In this document: positions 19,285 to 29,647 of the stretch, in pieces
Layout: each line of letters starts with the position of its first letter
Position numbering within the stretch: the first letter of the stretch is position 1
Origin: Coix lacryma-jobi var. lacryma-jobi
Lineage: Eukaryota; Streptophyta; Magnoliopsida; Poales; Poaceae
Length of the DNA: 64,000 nucleotides
Direction of reading: 5' to 3'
Assembly: GCA_009763385.1 (NCBI GenBank)
Contig: CM019823.1
Coordinates: forward strand, 94,375,104 to 94,439,103
The notes under the pieces: model-generated
Seen by the model: the letters and a program-made list of their open reading frames with translations, nothing else
Databases searched by the model: none
What the model was told of the DNA's origin: nothing
Program-made: the position numbers and the translations under genes

Positions 19285-20044
19285 TGTTGGGGGAAAGGAC
19301 CCTCGGCAGAGGCGCCGCCCGAACTGGTGGTCGAAATCAGCCCTCGCGCAACGATCTGGTGCGCTTGCGAGGTCCCTCTCCTATTGGAGGCCGTCACCCT
19401 GACCCCCGGATGCGGGGACAACCCTCGTCGCTTTGTTGTACTTTTGTGCAGGTCTGAGGCGACGGTCGCACCGCAGGAAACCTTCGCTGACTCACGACGC
19501 CACCTTCGCTAGGAGCGAAGGTCCAGGCAAGCAGCGAAGGTACAGGCAGGCAGCGAGTGTGCGCTGCACCAAAGGCAAGCGAGACCGAAGGTCCGGCGAG
19601 CACGGCCGAAGGCTAAAACCTTCGTCCTTCTCCCGGGAGGCAAGTGAAGCCGGAAGTCCGGCAGATGACGGAGGTGTGCAGGCCCAAGGGCGAGCGCAGC
19701 CGAAGGTCAGGGCCGCCGCACCTCTCCCCGAAGGTGAACAAGGGCCAGGTGGCAGCGCGCTGGAGTGTGACCGACTAAGGTTTCCGCTTCAGCTGTGTAT
19801 TTACATTTTTGCCCTTCCTCCCTGCGCGGAGGCGAAGAATCTTTGCTGTACCCTTTTGTAATTTGGCCCGTGCCCCTTGGCATTCCCTATAAATACCAGG
19901 GGGATGAACAGTGTAAGGGGGACCTGGGGGGGGAATTCGAGTACTTTCCATTTCCGTTTCACCTTCGCTATTGCATCCGACGCTTGGCCACCTTCGCTCT
20001 CTCCCCTGCACAAGTGCGGAGGTTGGGCAAGTGTGTTCCCAACA
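19285..20044 (+). repeat. Tat-1 3' LTR
   Basis: 760 bp; no difference from 7295-8054 was seen on line-by-line reading. It is followed by target duplication CAAAT at 20045-20049. Confidence 0.95.
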
Positions 20045-20148
20045 CAAATGGAAGCACCAAAACTCTACAGATAGGCCGACATGCGTATCTTCCAATACGC
20101 ATAGTTCATCCCATCAAAAAACGGCGGTTTGCCCACGCCGCGATCCAT
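20045..20148 (-). pseudogene. Copia A gag, N-terminal part
   Basis: Minus-strand start MDRGVGKPPFFDGMNYAYWK, typical of a Copia gag N-terminus, from an ATG at 20148. An in-frame TAG lies at 20065-20067, where a Gln codon would be expected. The frame then continues through the target site into 7294 and onward. Together with 6158-7294 it forms one gag split by Tat-1. Confidence 0.85.
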
Positions 20149-20197
20149 GTCGCCTTCTGTGGATCTGGAACCGGCTAAGGTGGAAGATCCTTAACCC

Positions 20198-20210
20198 GCT
20201 CTGATACCAA
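20198..20210 (-). promoter_or_regulatory. Copia A primer-binding site
   Basis: On the minus strand: TTGGTATCAGAGC, the standard initiator-Met primer site, one base inside the LTR end at 20212. Confidence 0.88.
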
Positions 20211-20629
20211 TTGAAGGACCGAGAAAGCACTAGCAAGGCGACCAGAGGGGGGGTGAATGGGAGCCCAAAAATTTCTCTCGAAACTTTGACCTATTGTCCC
20301 CAAAATCAACCCCTGAAAGCTTCGATCGAAACTGTGATGCCCACGATCCTTGGAAGAGGGTGGATGATCCCTAGGATCACAGCAAGGCACCACAAAGCGA
20401 TAGCAAACCAAACGGCAAAAGCAACAAATCAAGTTTGACCCTCAAAAACCAAGTCCCGAACGTAGATAGACGGCTACGTCGAGAAATCCCCAAATACCGA
20501 TGCTAACAAGTAGCAAAGATACCTAGAGAGGTTCCTTGGTCAACTACAAGGCCAAACGAGAAGTTCGAAAACCATGCGAGGAAGCCGGGAGAGCAAACGC
20601 ACAAAACCGAAAGCTTCAGGCGATTCCCG

Positions 20630-20892
20630 GACTGTCCGGACCTGGGGTCTCGGACTGTCCGCGGTACTGCCGGACTGTCCGCGAGCGAGTGGCGGACTGT
20701 CCGCCGGCAAAACTCCCAAAAATGCAAAGGTTCTGAAACCTCCCTGAGTGATCCTGGACTGTCCGCGGATCACTACGGCGGACTGTCCACCAGTCAAACA
20801 GAGACAAGACAGCCGAAGAACATGGCCACTGAACTGGCTCGTCCCCAACGCGCGACTGTCCGCGCCTAGGGTGGCGGACTGTCCACCAGCAC
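20630..20892. repeat. Array of CGGAC-T-GTCCG quasi-palindromes, Copia A LTR
   Basis: About eight copies of cggactgtccg or one-base variants (such as cggactgtcca), at uneven spacing. Each is an inverted repeat of 5+5 around one base. The same motif recurs in Copia B (28550-28812) and Copia C (38578-38840). Confidence 0.85.
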
Positions 20893-21680
20893 CCAGTGAG
20901 GGCGATTTCGGTCGCCCTTCACCCAAATCTCTTCGAAATCGATCCAAATCAAAATCCCACGTTCCCAAACTTGGAGAAGATGATCACGAGGTAGTTAGGA
21001 GACTATACCCAAGAAATCATCCGCTCAAAATGATTCAATCACCGGGAACCCGAAAGGGGAAGATCAAGAACGAAAAAGCGCCACGAAAACGAAATCAACC
21101 CGATCTACTTGTTCGTGAGGAGCTAGATGAATGCCTTCGGTGGAAATGATCTATAAAGAACAAGTTGATTCAAACGGATTTCGCAAAGACGCAGTAGAGA
21201 GGGAGATCGAGTGACGGGAAAATCGCGGAGAAACGAAGAACGCGAAGAACACGAACAAAACGCGAATCAAGTCATCGATCTGCAATCGTGTGGCTACCAC
21301 ACGCTACAACAGTGAGGTTACGGCCTCACTTCCTCAAAATCTCTAGTACACAGAGGTATGGTTCTCTGCGGATCTCAGCTAGCTACAGCAGGGGATTGGG
21401 AGAGCAGGAAACCCTAGAAGCAAAGAGCAAATGACTGAGATAGATGGGGAGGTGGGTGTCTCCCCCTACTTATCCTAATTCTAACTATTCCTAATTCCCA
21501 CTCTACCCCTAACTACTTACAGAGCGAACCAGCTAAACCCTAAGGTTATTCTGGACCAACTCGATGGTAGGTGGATTTGACGGCCACGCCCGCACAACTC
21601 GTAGCGTTGCTTCGACGCAACCTCCCGATTGCCGCCACGTGCCGCCACCGCTCTGCCGTCCTTTTCCTGGACGTCGCACC

Positions 21681-21904
21681 CCTGGTTTTGTGGCCCAAAC
21701 CGGGAAACCAGCCTTCACAGCCAACCCCCGGTTTTGAGGCCCAAACCGGGAAACCAGCCCACCGTAGCCTGAGTTTAGTGGCCCAAACTTAGCAAACCCG
21801 CAGCACCCAGGTTTTGAGGCCCAAACCTGGAAACCGTCCTCAGCCCGAGTTTTGTGGCCAAACTCGGAAACCATCCGCGCCCAGGTTTTGAGGCCCAAAC
21901 CTGG
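21681..21904. repeat. Array of six short hairpins with varying stems, Copia A LTR
   Basis: Each unit is an inverted repeat with loop near tgaggcc. Stems read CCTGGTTT/AAACCGGG (one mismatch), CCCGGTTT/AAACCGGG, CTGAGTTT/AAACTTAG (one mismatch), CCAGGTTT/AAACCTGG, CCGAGTTT/AAACTCGG and CCAGGTTT/AAACCTGG. Stem sequence changes between units while pairing is mostly kept. A homologous array is at 27436-27682. Confidence 0.85.
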
Positions 21905-22281
21905 AAACCGTCCTCCCGATGATTTTTCTCTGGCTCTACCACCAAACCGAAGCAGTAGAGGGGATGCACCACCCGTGCACCCCGTCCACCGACACGTGTC
22001 CCCAGGTCCTCGACCCAAGCAACACCGTGCCCGCAAGTCTCCGCTCGTTGCTGTCCCAGGCTGCCAGCCACCACAGCTGATCCTCAGGCCACCGGTCCCT
22101 CAGTCCAAGCCTCACGTCCGCCCTTCGCCACTCTCGGTCCATCGGCACGGCACGTCTCTACTTGACCTTCACCTTGCGTCTGATCATTGCATCCGTGCTC
22201 GACACCTGCACAACACAAGCCAAAGAACATGCGCATTATCCCAGTTGACAATCACTCATCACTCAGAGACTCGGCATACAC

Positions 22282-23650
22282 CCATGTATCCGCAGGTTTG
22301 AGTCGTGTTTTAGACCCTCGGGGAGATCTTGGTTGGATCATCCCTTTTGGCCGTGTTTTCAGAGCCGATGTTTCTCGTTCTTTCGGCTCTACTAGATGTT
22401 TGATGGCTAGTCCTTTTGATTTGTGGAAGTGGCATAGGAGGCTCGGTCACTTGAGTTTTGACTTGCTAGCAAGACTTATCTCACTTGGCCTAATCTAAGG
22501 ATTGCCCAAGCTTAAGTTTTAGAAGGACCTTGTTTGCCATCCTTGTTGTCATGGAAAGATGGTTGCTGCTTCTCACCCACTTGTTAATCAGGTGATGACA
22601 AAGCGACCCGGCAAGCTTTTACACATGGACACAGTTGGTCCAGCTCGGGTTTGCTTAGCGGGTGGGAAGTGGTACGTTCTAGTGATCGTGGACGATTTTT
22701 CGAGGTACTCTTGGGTGTTCTTCATGGAGGGTAAGGATGAAGCTTTTCCTTTTGCTCGTGATTTGATTTTGAGGTTGAAAACTGAGTTTCCCCCTGATAC
22801 TATTAGAGCTATTCGTAGCGATAATGGTACTGAGTTTGATAACTCATAGTTTGCCTCTTTCTGTTCTTCTAATGGAATCGAGCATCAGTTTTCTTCTTGT
22901 TATGTCCCTCAGCAGAACGGTGTTGTTGAGCGCAACAACCGGACCCTTGTTGAGATGGCCAGGACGATGCTCGATGAGCATAGGACTCCTAGGCGTTTTT
23001 GGGCCGAGGCGATCAACACCGCTTGCCATGTTTCAAATCGCATCTTTCTTCGTGCTTTCATGAAAAAGACTTCTTATGAGTTGTGTTTTGGATGGGTACC
23101 CAAGGTGTCTCATTTTCGGGTGTTTGGGTGCAAGTGTTTTATCCTGAAGCAAGGCAATTTGGACAAATTTGAATCTCGCTCTGCTGATGGTGTGTTTCTA
23201 GGTTATGCTTCGCATTCGCGCGCTTATCGAGTTCTTAACCTTAAGACTAACCGGATAGTGGAGACCTGCGAGGTCACATTCGACGAGACCATGCCTTGTG
23301 TTTCTTCTGCTTTTGATGTTGCAGGAGAACAGGAGCTGGGAGAGACCATCTTTGTGGAGGAGGAGCAAGAAGATGCCGATTGGGGTGATCCCGAGCCAAC
23401 TCCACTGGCTGCCCCTGTCGACCCTGCGACGACTACTTCAGCTCGAGGACCCGATCCCACGACATCTTCTTCTTGGGGTCCTCTAGAGCCACCTCTCTAG
23501 CGAGCACCTGCTGCACCTGAGGGAGCGATAACATCTGGGGAGGGGGAGGCTACTTCGGCGAGGCAAGCAACCCGAAGCATTTAGCAAGCTCACCCCCCGC
23601 AGCAGACAATCGACGGCATCGACCAGCGAGTTACGCGGCCGCGAGCATAT
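22282..23650 (+). pseudogene. Copia B integrase, degenerate
   Basis: Plus-strand Copia pol begins abruptly here; no gag, protease or 5' LTR in this orientation. WKWHRRLGHLSFDLL is the pre-integrase HHCC region. The core shows LLHMDTVGP (first Asp), IRSDNGTEF (second Asp) and QQNGVVERNNRTL (Glu). YVPQQNG and the RRFWAEAINTACHVSNR stretch are typical of Copia. Stops interrupt near 22497, 22848, 23498 and 23582. The enzyme would have inserted cDNA; this copy cannot make it. Confidence 0.9.
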
Positions 23651-25220
23651 GGAATCTCACACTTTGCTCATTCTGCATTCGTTGCTTCTTTTGAGCCCAA
23701 AGATGTTGGGCACGCACTTTTTGATCCTAACTGGTTTAATGCCACGCATGAGGAGTTAGAAAACTTTGAGCGAAACCAAGTTTGGACTCTAGTTCCACCT
23801 CCTCGAGAATGCCACCCTATAGGTACCAAATGGGTTTTCAAAAACAAACAGGGTGAGGATGGGATGGTAGTGAGGAACAAGGCTAGGCTAGTAGCCTAGG
23901 GTTTTTGCCAAAAAGAGAGGATCGACTATGAGGAAACCTTTGCCCCAATAGCCCATTTAGAAGCCATTAGGATTCTTCTAGCTTTTGCAGCTTCGACGGG
24001 TTTTAAGCTTTACCAAATGGATGTCAAGAGTGCTTTCTTGAACGGGTATATAGAGGAAGAGGTTTATGTGAGACAACCACCAGGTTTCGAGAATCCCAAG
24101 TTTCCAAACCATGTTTTCAAACTTACAAAAGCTTTATATGGTATGAAACAAGCCCTGAGAGCTTGGTATGATAGTTTGAAAACTTTTCTTCTGTCCAAGG
24201 GTTTTAAAATGGGACGGGTAGATAAAACTCTGTTTATCCTCAAGCAAGGCAATGACACCCTTTTGATTCAGATTTACGTGGATGATATCATCTTTGGTGG
24301 CTCCTCTCATGCGCTTGTTGCCAAGTTTGCAGATACTATGAGCAGGGAGTTTGAGATGAGTATGATGGGTGCGTTGACTTTCTTCCTCGGGTTGCAAATC
24401 TAGCAAACCCGAGATGGGACGTTCGTGCATTAAGGAAAATACACGAAGGACATCCTAAAGAAATTCGACATGGGCGAGGCCAAGCCTCTTACGACGCCCA
24501 TGGCGACGACTCCTGCGATGGACGCGGACCAGGACGGAGAGCCGGTTGACCAGAAGGAGTACAGGAGCATGATCGGCTCGCTCTTGTACCTGACGGCGAC
24601 GAGGCCGGATATACAGTTTTCTGTGTGTCTGTGCGCTCGTTTTCAGGCGTCCCCTCGGACTTCCCACAAGCAAGCGGTCAAGCGCATCATGAGGTACCTC
24701 CGATACACTCCTGAGTTCGGACTTTGGTACTCTTCTTCTTCGACCCTCTCGCTTTGTGGTTATTCCAATGCGGATTTTGCCGGCTGTCGGCTTGAGCGCA
24801 AGTCTACTTCTGGGACTTGTCAGTTTCTTGGCTCTTCTTTGGTTTCGTGGTCTTCTCGCAAACAGTTGAACGTAGCCCAGTCTACTACTGAGGCCGAGTA
24901 TGTTGCTGCTGCTTCTTGTGCTTCGCAGCTTTTATGGATGGTTGCTACTTTGCGTGATTTTGGTCTAGATTTCAGCCGGGTCCCTTTGCTTTGCGACAAC
25001 ACTTCTGCCATTAGTGTAGCAAAGAACCCTGTTCTTCACTCCAAGACCAAACACATCGATGTTCACTTTCACTTTCTTCGTGATCACTACGAGAAAGGCG
25101 ACACTGACCTTAGGCATGTAGACACCCATAACTAGGTTGTGGATATTTTCACCAAGCCTTTGGATCTCTCAACTTTTGCGAGGTTGAGAGGTGAGCTTGG
25201 TGTGTGTTTCCCCTTTTAGA
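23651..25220 (+). pseudogene. Copia B reverse transcriptase and RNase H, degenerate
   Basis: RT signature parts are WTLVPPPRE, GTKWVFKNK, YQMDVKSAFLNG, LYGMKQALRAWYD and IYVDDIIFGG, with the catalytic Asp pair intact. RNase H follows: YRSMIGSLLYLTATRPD, CGYSNADFAGC, TTEAEYVAAASCASQ and the terminal VVDIFTKPLD. In-frame stops occur near 23898, 24403, 24432 and 25133, several at positions where the family has Gln (CAG/CAA), fitting C-to-T decay. Order integrase before RT confirms Copia. Confidence 0.92.
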
Positions 25221-26994
25221 TGGGGGAAGCATTTTTGTACCATAAACTGACTTTCTGATCCTTTTCGTTTTTGGGTCTTGAGTCTTTTAGTTCTACTTTT
25301 GCTCTGATTCTGACTTCATCATGTATACATCTTGCATTTTTGAGCTTCATGTCTATATTCCTTAGGATGAATTTATGCTCTGTTTAGTGTATGCTTCGAT
25401 GATATATGATGATGCTTGTAGCTTAGGCTCTCATTGATCACTGATACATGTTGTGAGCTAAGCTATTTTTCAGAATGATGAACATGCTTAATGAACTTAA
25501 AACTTGATACTTGTTCACCATTGAGATTGGCAACTAGCATGTGTAGGATATGTTGAGGTCGCTTGAGCTATTTCATATATGCTAGGTTGCTATGTCTTTA
25601 GTTCTGAGTCTTTCACTTGCTTGGACTGTTCATATTATGCTTAAATGATCCAATTATTAGTGAATTGAAAAGATCGAGATGGGATTGCTTTGTCAGCACA
25701 TCACGATATCGAGACTGTTTCTCATTGCACATTGAGTTAAACTTGAGCCGTGTAGTGTAAGACCGAAACCGATGCTTTAAGCTTCTAATTGCTTTTGCAT
25801 AGGCTTAGAAAGGTTGAAAAGTTAGGCAATGACAAGCTTTCAACCTCTCGCAATCACATGTTGAATTTAAACTTGTGTTAATAACCGTTGCAAATTCTCC
25901 AATAAAATCTGAAAACACAAGTCTATGTTTCACTCTATAGCATGATGATTGAACTCTACTAGGGGTAGTTCACCTTGTATACATGTTTAGCACTTGCTTG
26001 ACTTCCTGTCTATACATGTTCAGTGCTGTTTTGATGGTGAAACCCCTTTCTAGATGGCTTAAAACTGCTCACTTGGCTTATGCATTCATATTTCGCATTT
26101 GGTGATCAGTTTGAGCCTTTGCTAGCACTTTTGCATGTTGCTTTGTAGTCGGATTAGCACTCTTTAGAGCATTCTTTCACTCTTTCGAGTATATACCTGA
26201 AGCTGCTAACATGCATTTTCGACTCATGTGCATTTGCTCGACTCCGATAGGCATGACCTAGCTCCGTTTGCTTACTTGAGCTCTTTTCCCTTCTCTTGTG
26301 TTTGCAAATTGCCCCCAAGGGGGAGAATTTTTCCAAGGGGGAGTGTGTCTTGTTGTGGTGACAATTTGCAATTTATGCTTCTCTTGCTGAGGGGGAGTTC
26401 TTTGAGTAAGGGGGAGTTTTTCTGCCTACGTTGCTCTGAGTCGGTTTTTATTTGGTATCGATCGTTTCAGCTAGTTGTGTTGAGCCTTTGTGACTCTGTC
26501 TTGAGGGACTAGCTGCTTTCACCATTTTGATTTGGTGATTCTTGATTAGTATCGAGCCTACTGCTGGTTTTGTTGAGCCTCTGTGCCTTTATCTTGAGGG
26601 ACTGGCGATAGTCGCTTCTTATGCAGTCTTCGTTTGATATCGAGCTTTCAGCTAGTGGTGTTGAGCCCCTTCTGCCTCTTCTTGAGGACTAGCTCATTTC
26701 TGACTTGGTTGCGTCGAGCCGTTGCCCATGTCTTTGGGGACCAAGTCTTTTGCTCCAATTTTGATCGAGTTCTGCTCTTTGATGAGTTGTCGCTCTGATC
26801 TTTTGCTTGGTTGTGTCGAACCGTTGCCCATGTCTTTGGGGACCAAGCTTCGCTTATCTCGATTTGTTCTTCTTCGGCCTTTTCCCTGGCTTTTGGACAT
26901 CTCGAGTGAGTTTTCTCCTTCTATCTAATTCTGCTTTCTTTTTATTTTGATTACGGTTACTATGAGTTGACGATGCACTCATCAAGGGGGAGAT
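25221..26994 (+). other. Copia B 3' non-coding region with several polypurine tracts
   Basis: About 1.8 kb after pol with no gene seen. Purine tracts (A)AGGGGGAG occur near 26317-26343, 26389, 26407 and, just before the LTR, at 26984-26993. Multiple polypurine tracts before the 3' LTR are a described trait of Sireviruses. The words ttgagcc and cttgaggga(c)t recur at 26480-26720 as degenerate repeats. Confidence 0.7.
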
Positions 26995-27435
26995 TGCGAA
27001 CACAAGGTTGATATGTGCCCTTATGGTTCCCTTCCTGAGTGATGAGTGATCGGTCGACGGGCAACATATCTCTTGGCTGTGTTGGTGTGCAGGTGCGGAG
27101 CTCGGACAATGGTCGAAGGTGAGGTGAAGGTCAAGTAGAGACGTGCCGTGCCGACGGACCGGGAGCGGTGAAGGGCGGATGTGAGGCTTGGACCGACGGA
27201 CTGTGAGACCTGAGGACCAGCTGTGGTAGCTAGCTCGTGGCATCGGCAAGCAAGAGCACATGGGGATGTGCGGTGCATCGGCCGAGTCGGGAGGAAGGTT
27301 ATGGCGTCGTGACACTTGGCGAGAGGCCGAGAAGGATGGCGAATGCACTTTGCTCAGCGTGGAGGCTGGACATGCTCCGGCATCAGTGCTAGAACTCGGG
27401 GTGTGCGAACCACATCCCATCTACGGCGCGGGTTT

Positions 27436-27682
27436 GGTAGTTGAGCCTCGAAAAACTACCCTCAACGGTTTTCGAGTTTGGGCCTCAAAACTCGGGGTGC
27501 CGGGTTTCCGAGTTTGGGACTCAAAACTCGGCGTGGACGGTTTCTAGGTTTGGGCCTCAAAACCTGGGCTCGCGGGTTTCTGAGTTTGGGCCACAAAACT
27601 CAGCCGGAGGACAGGTTTCCCGGTTTCAGCCTCAAAACCGGGGGAAGGCCCAGGTTTCCCGGTTTCGGCCTCAAAACCGGGG
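27436..27682. repeat. Array of seven short hairpins with varying stems, Copia B LTR
   Basis: Inverted repeats at 27436-27460, 27473-27494, 27508-27531, 27544-27566, 27580-27603, 27619-27642 and 27658-27682, spaced 35-39 bp. Stems: GGTAGTT/AACTACC, CGAGTTT/AAACTCG, CCGAGTTT/AAACTCGG, AGGTTT/AAACCT, CTGAGTTT/AAACTCAG and CCCGGTTT/AAACCGGG twice. Loops approximate gggcctc. The array lies 250-500 bp upstream of the TATA box. Confidence 0.88.
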
Positions 27683-27939
27683 GGAGGTCCGCAAAAAGGA
27701 CGGTCGACGCGTGGCAGCGTGGAGAGGCTGGCGCGGCGGCGCAGCTATCCACGAGGAAGGCGCGGCGGTCGACTTGGCGGCACGTGGCGGCATCTTGAGG
27801 CTTGCGTCGGGGCAAAGCTAAGGATGAGGAAGGCGTGTGGCCATCGGATCGTCAACCAGCAGAGTTGGACCGGGATACCCCTAGGGTTGGCCACTTCGCT
27901 CTTGTATCTAGGAGTAGAAGGGGACTATTGTTATGAGGC

Positions 27940-27946
27940 TATAAAT
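27940..27946 (+). promoter_or_regulatory. Copia B LTR TATA box
   Basis: TATAAAT within ggctataaataagaga, followed by a CT-rich leader (about 27960-28020). Best candidate for the core promoter of this LTR. Confidence 0.7.
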
Positions 27947-28549
27947 AAGAGAGGCGCCCCTCCTCTCTCTCTATCCTAGCAGTCATTTGTTCCTGAGCTC
28001 TCTCTCTCTCTAGTCTCCACTTAGGTTCTAATCATACCTCGCTGCTAGCGATCCGCAGAGACGGGAATCATACCTCTGTGTATTTGGATGTTTTGAGGAA
28101 ACGAGACCGTATTCTCGTGGTCTCCTCGTGTGGAGGAATTTCGGCTGAAATTGAATCGATTCGCATTTTGTGTTGGTGTTCTTCGCGTTTCGGTTTTTCA
28201 TCTCCCGGAGATTTGCCTCGTTCTCCCTCTCCACGAGATGATTTTCAATTCCACTTGAATCAATTCATTCTTGTTTGTGAGCTCCTTCTTTCCACTAAAG
28301 GATTTCTCCCCTAACCTCACGAATCCATAGATCGGGTTGATTTCGCGTTCGTTCTTCATTCTTTCCCACTTTTCGATGATCCTCGGATTTCACTTGATAG
28401 ACTTGGTTTGGTGCGATGATTTCTTAGGATTAGCACCCCAATACGTAGAGGAACATCTGGGAGGAGTTTGATCGAAGTCCCCTTTGATTTGGTTGAGATC
28501 AAATCGAATTTGGTTTTGAACCCGTGCAGTTTTTTGTTCTTTGTGTATT

Positions 28550-28812
28550 GGCGGACAGTCCGCGACCTGACGGCGGACAGTCCGCACGTCGGGATTTTGC
28601 AGAGTCAGTCAGGCGCAGCCCCCTGACTGTCCACTGTCGAGTGAACGGCGGACAGTCCTTGGTACAAACCCGCGGACAGTCCGAGACTCGTCCAGAACTG
28701 TTTCAGATTAGTTCTGTTTCTGGTCTATAGCCGGCGGACAGTCCGGACTTCCAGTGTGGGACAGTCCGGTAGTCACCGGGTAGTCCGGGACCCTAACCCC
28801 GGACAGTCCGTG
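28550..28812. repeat. Array of CGGAC-A-GTCCG quasi-palindromes, Copia B LTR
   Basis: About nine copies or variants of cggacagtccg, downstream of the TATA box, so within the transcribed part of the LTR. The centre base is mostly A here, T in the plus-strand reading of Copia A, and both occur in Copia C. Confidence 0.85.
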
Positions 28813-29052
28813 AATCTGCAGACTTTGCAGTTTTGCTCTGGGGCTTTGGCAGTTGGTTTTGGGGTTTCTTCGGGGGTTCCGCGGTACCACTAGGACATCT
28901 CCTAGGGTATCCACCTACTCGTAGGTCGTGAACTCTTCGGTTGTTTTGAGTCTTAGCTTTTGGGGTGATTTCCTGGGACAAGGGCCATTCTATTCACGAG
29001 TTGAATTTGAGGCTCCCATTCACCCCCCTCTGGTCGCCAATCCGGTCCTTCA

Positions 29053-29647
29053 AGGAAGAACCAGCACAATCGATGGTAGATGCAGAAAGACCCAATATGG
29101 ACAATTTTCAGCAGCAAAGAGGTTTCGATCAAGCTTTCCACGGAGGACGCGGCGGAAGGGCCGGACGTGGCGGCCGTGATGAAAGAGGCCGAGGAAGGGG
29201 ACCTAAGCCTCCAAACTGCGTCATTTGTGACGGCAATTTCGGCCATACCACCCGAGAATGCAAATACAGCAAGATGGCAAAGGAGTTGAAAGACAAGGAT
29301 CAAGCCTCATCTTTTGGCGAAAGCACCAAACATGTCTTCCATAATTCGCAAGACCTAGCAGCAGGGGCTGTATCGAGCAGCAATTATGTAAACATGCCAC
29401 TACATCCCCCACAATATATCCCTCCCCAAAATCTGCATTGGTTCAATCCGGCGTATCAGGGTTACCAGTTCCCGATCTTTCCGTCGCAGTCGGTGGCAGT
29501 TTCGTCGCCCATGCAGTACCAGCGTCAGCCAACTCCACCACCAGTGCTTCGACTCAAGCCCAGCCTCAGGGGGAGCCAGCTCAATCCAGCTACCAGCAAG
29601 GGTAGGATGCAGAAAATGACCCCGGGGCAGTCAATAGCATCCTTCTG
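29053..29647 (+). pseudogene. Gypsy-3 gag C-terminal fragment
   Basis: It contains an RGG-rich run (GGRGGRAGRGGRDERGRGRG) and the zinc knuckle CVICDGNFGHTTREC, spaced CX2CX5HX4C as in Tat-1 (CHFCGMGKGHTTKQC). Pro/Gln-rich sequence follows, as in Tat-1. The 5' part is missing: the fragment starts at the Copia B LTR edge. A frameshift near 29640 is needed to pass into the protease frame. Confidence 0.75.

Larger units (their letters stand above)
7295..20044 (+). mobile_element. Tat-1: complete Tat-lineage Gypsy retrotransposon, 12,750 bp
   Basis: Two 760-bp LTRs (7295-8054, 19285-20044) read as identical. They start TGTTGGG, end CCCAACA, and are flanked by perfect target duplications CAAAT at 7290-7294 and 20045-20049. 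Order: LTR, primer site, one uninterrupted gag-pol frame (8091-13799), a short spacer 13800-14093 with no gene seen, two tandem-repeat blocks, an antisense three-exon gene (15411-18912), polypurine tract, LTR. Protease-RT-RNase H-integrase order marks Gypsy. No chromodomain is seen. The extra ORF between pol and 3' LTR is characteristic of the Tat/Ogre lineage. Identical LTRs and an open gag-pol suggest very recent insertion and possible autonomy. Confidence 0.93.
20212..22276 (-). repeat. Copia A LTR (Sirevirus-type), minus strand, outer end diverged or truncated
   Basis: It ends on the minus strand with ...CGGTCCTTCA next to the primer site. The rest aligns by eye with the Copia B LTR at 26995-29052 in reverse: shared words include the 'gtgaaggtcaagtagagacg' block, the 'ctcccattcacccccc' end and two repeat arrays. 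Alignment fails at about 22270, roughly 40 bp short of a full LTR start. Plus-strand pol follows immediately. Palindrome-rich, CpG-rich LTRs are typical of grass Sireviruses. Confidence 0.8.
26995..29052 (+). repeat. Copia B 3' LTR, about 2058 bp
   Basis: It starts TGCGAACACAAGG right after the purine tract and ends CGGTCCTTCA. The 'ggctcccattcacccccctc' end matches the Copia A and Copia C LTRs. It holds a hairpin array upstream of the TATA box and a CGGACAGTCCG array downstream. The next bases (29053 on) are Gypsy-3 gag, with no primer site, so this is a 3' LTR. Confidence 0.82.

Noticed and set aside
20198..20210. tRNA gene fragments at the GGTATCAGAGC-type sites (777, 20198, 39254, 48823, 56428)
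   Set aside because: These are retrotransposon primer-binding sites next to LTR ends; there is no tRNA cloverleaf around them.
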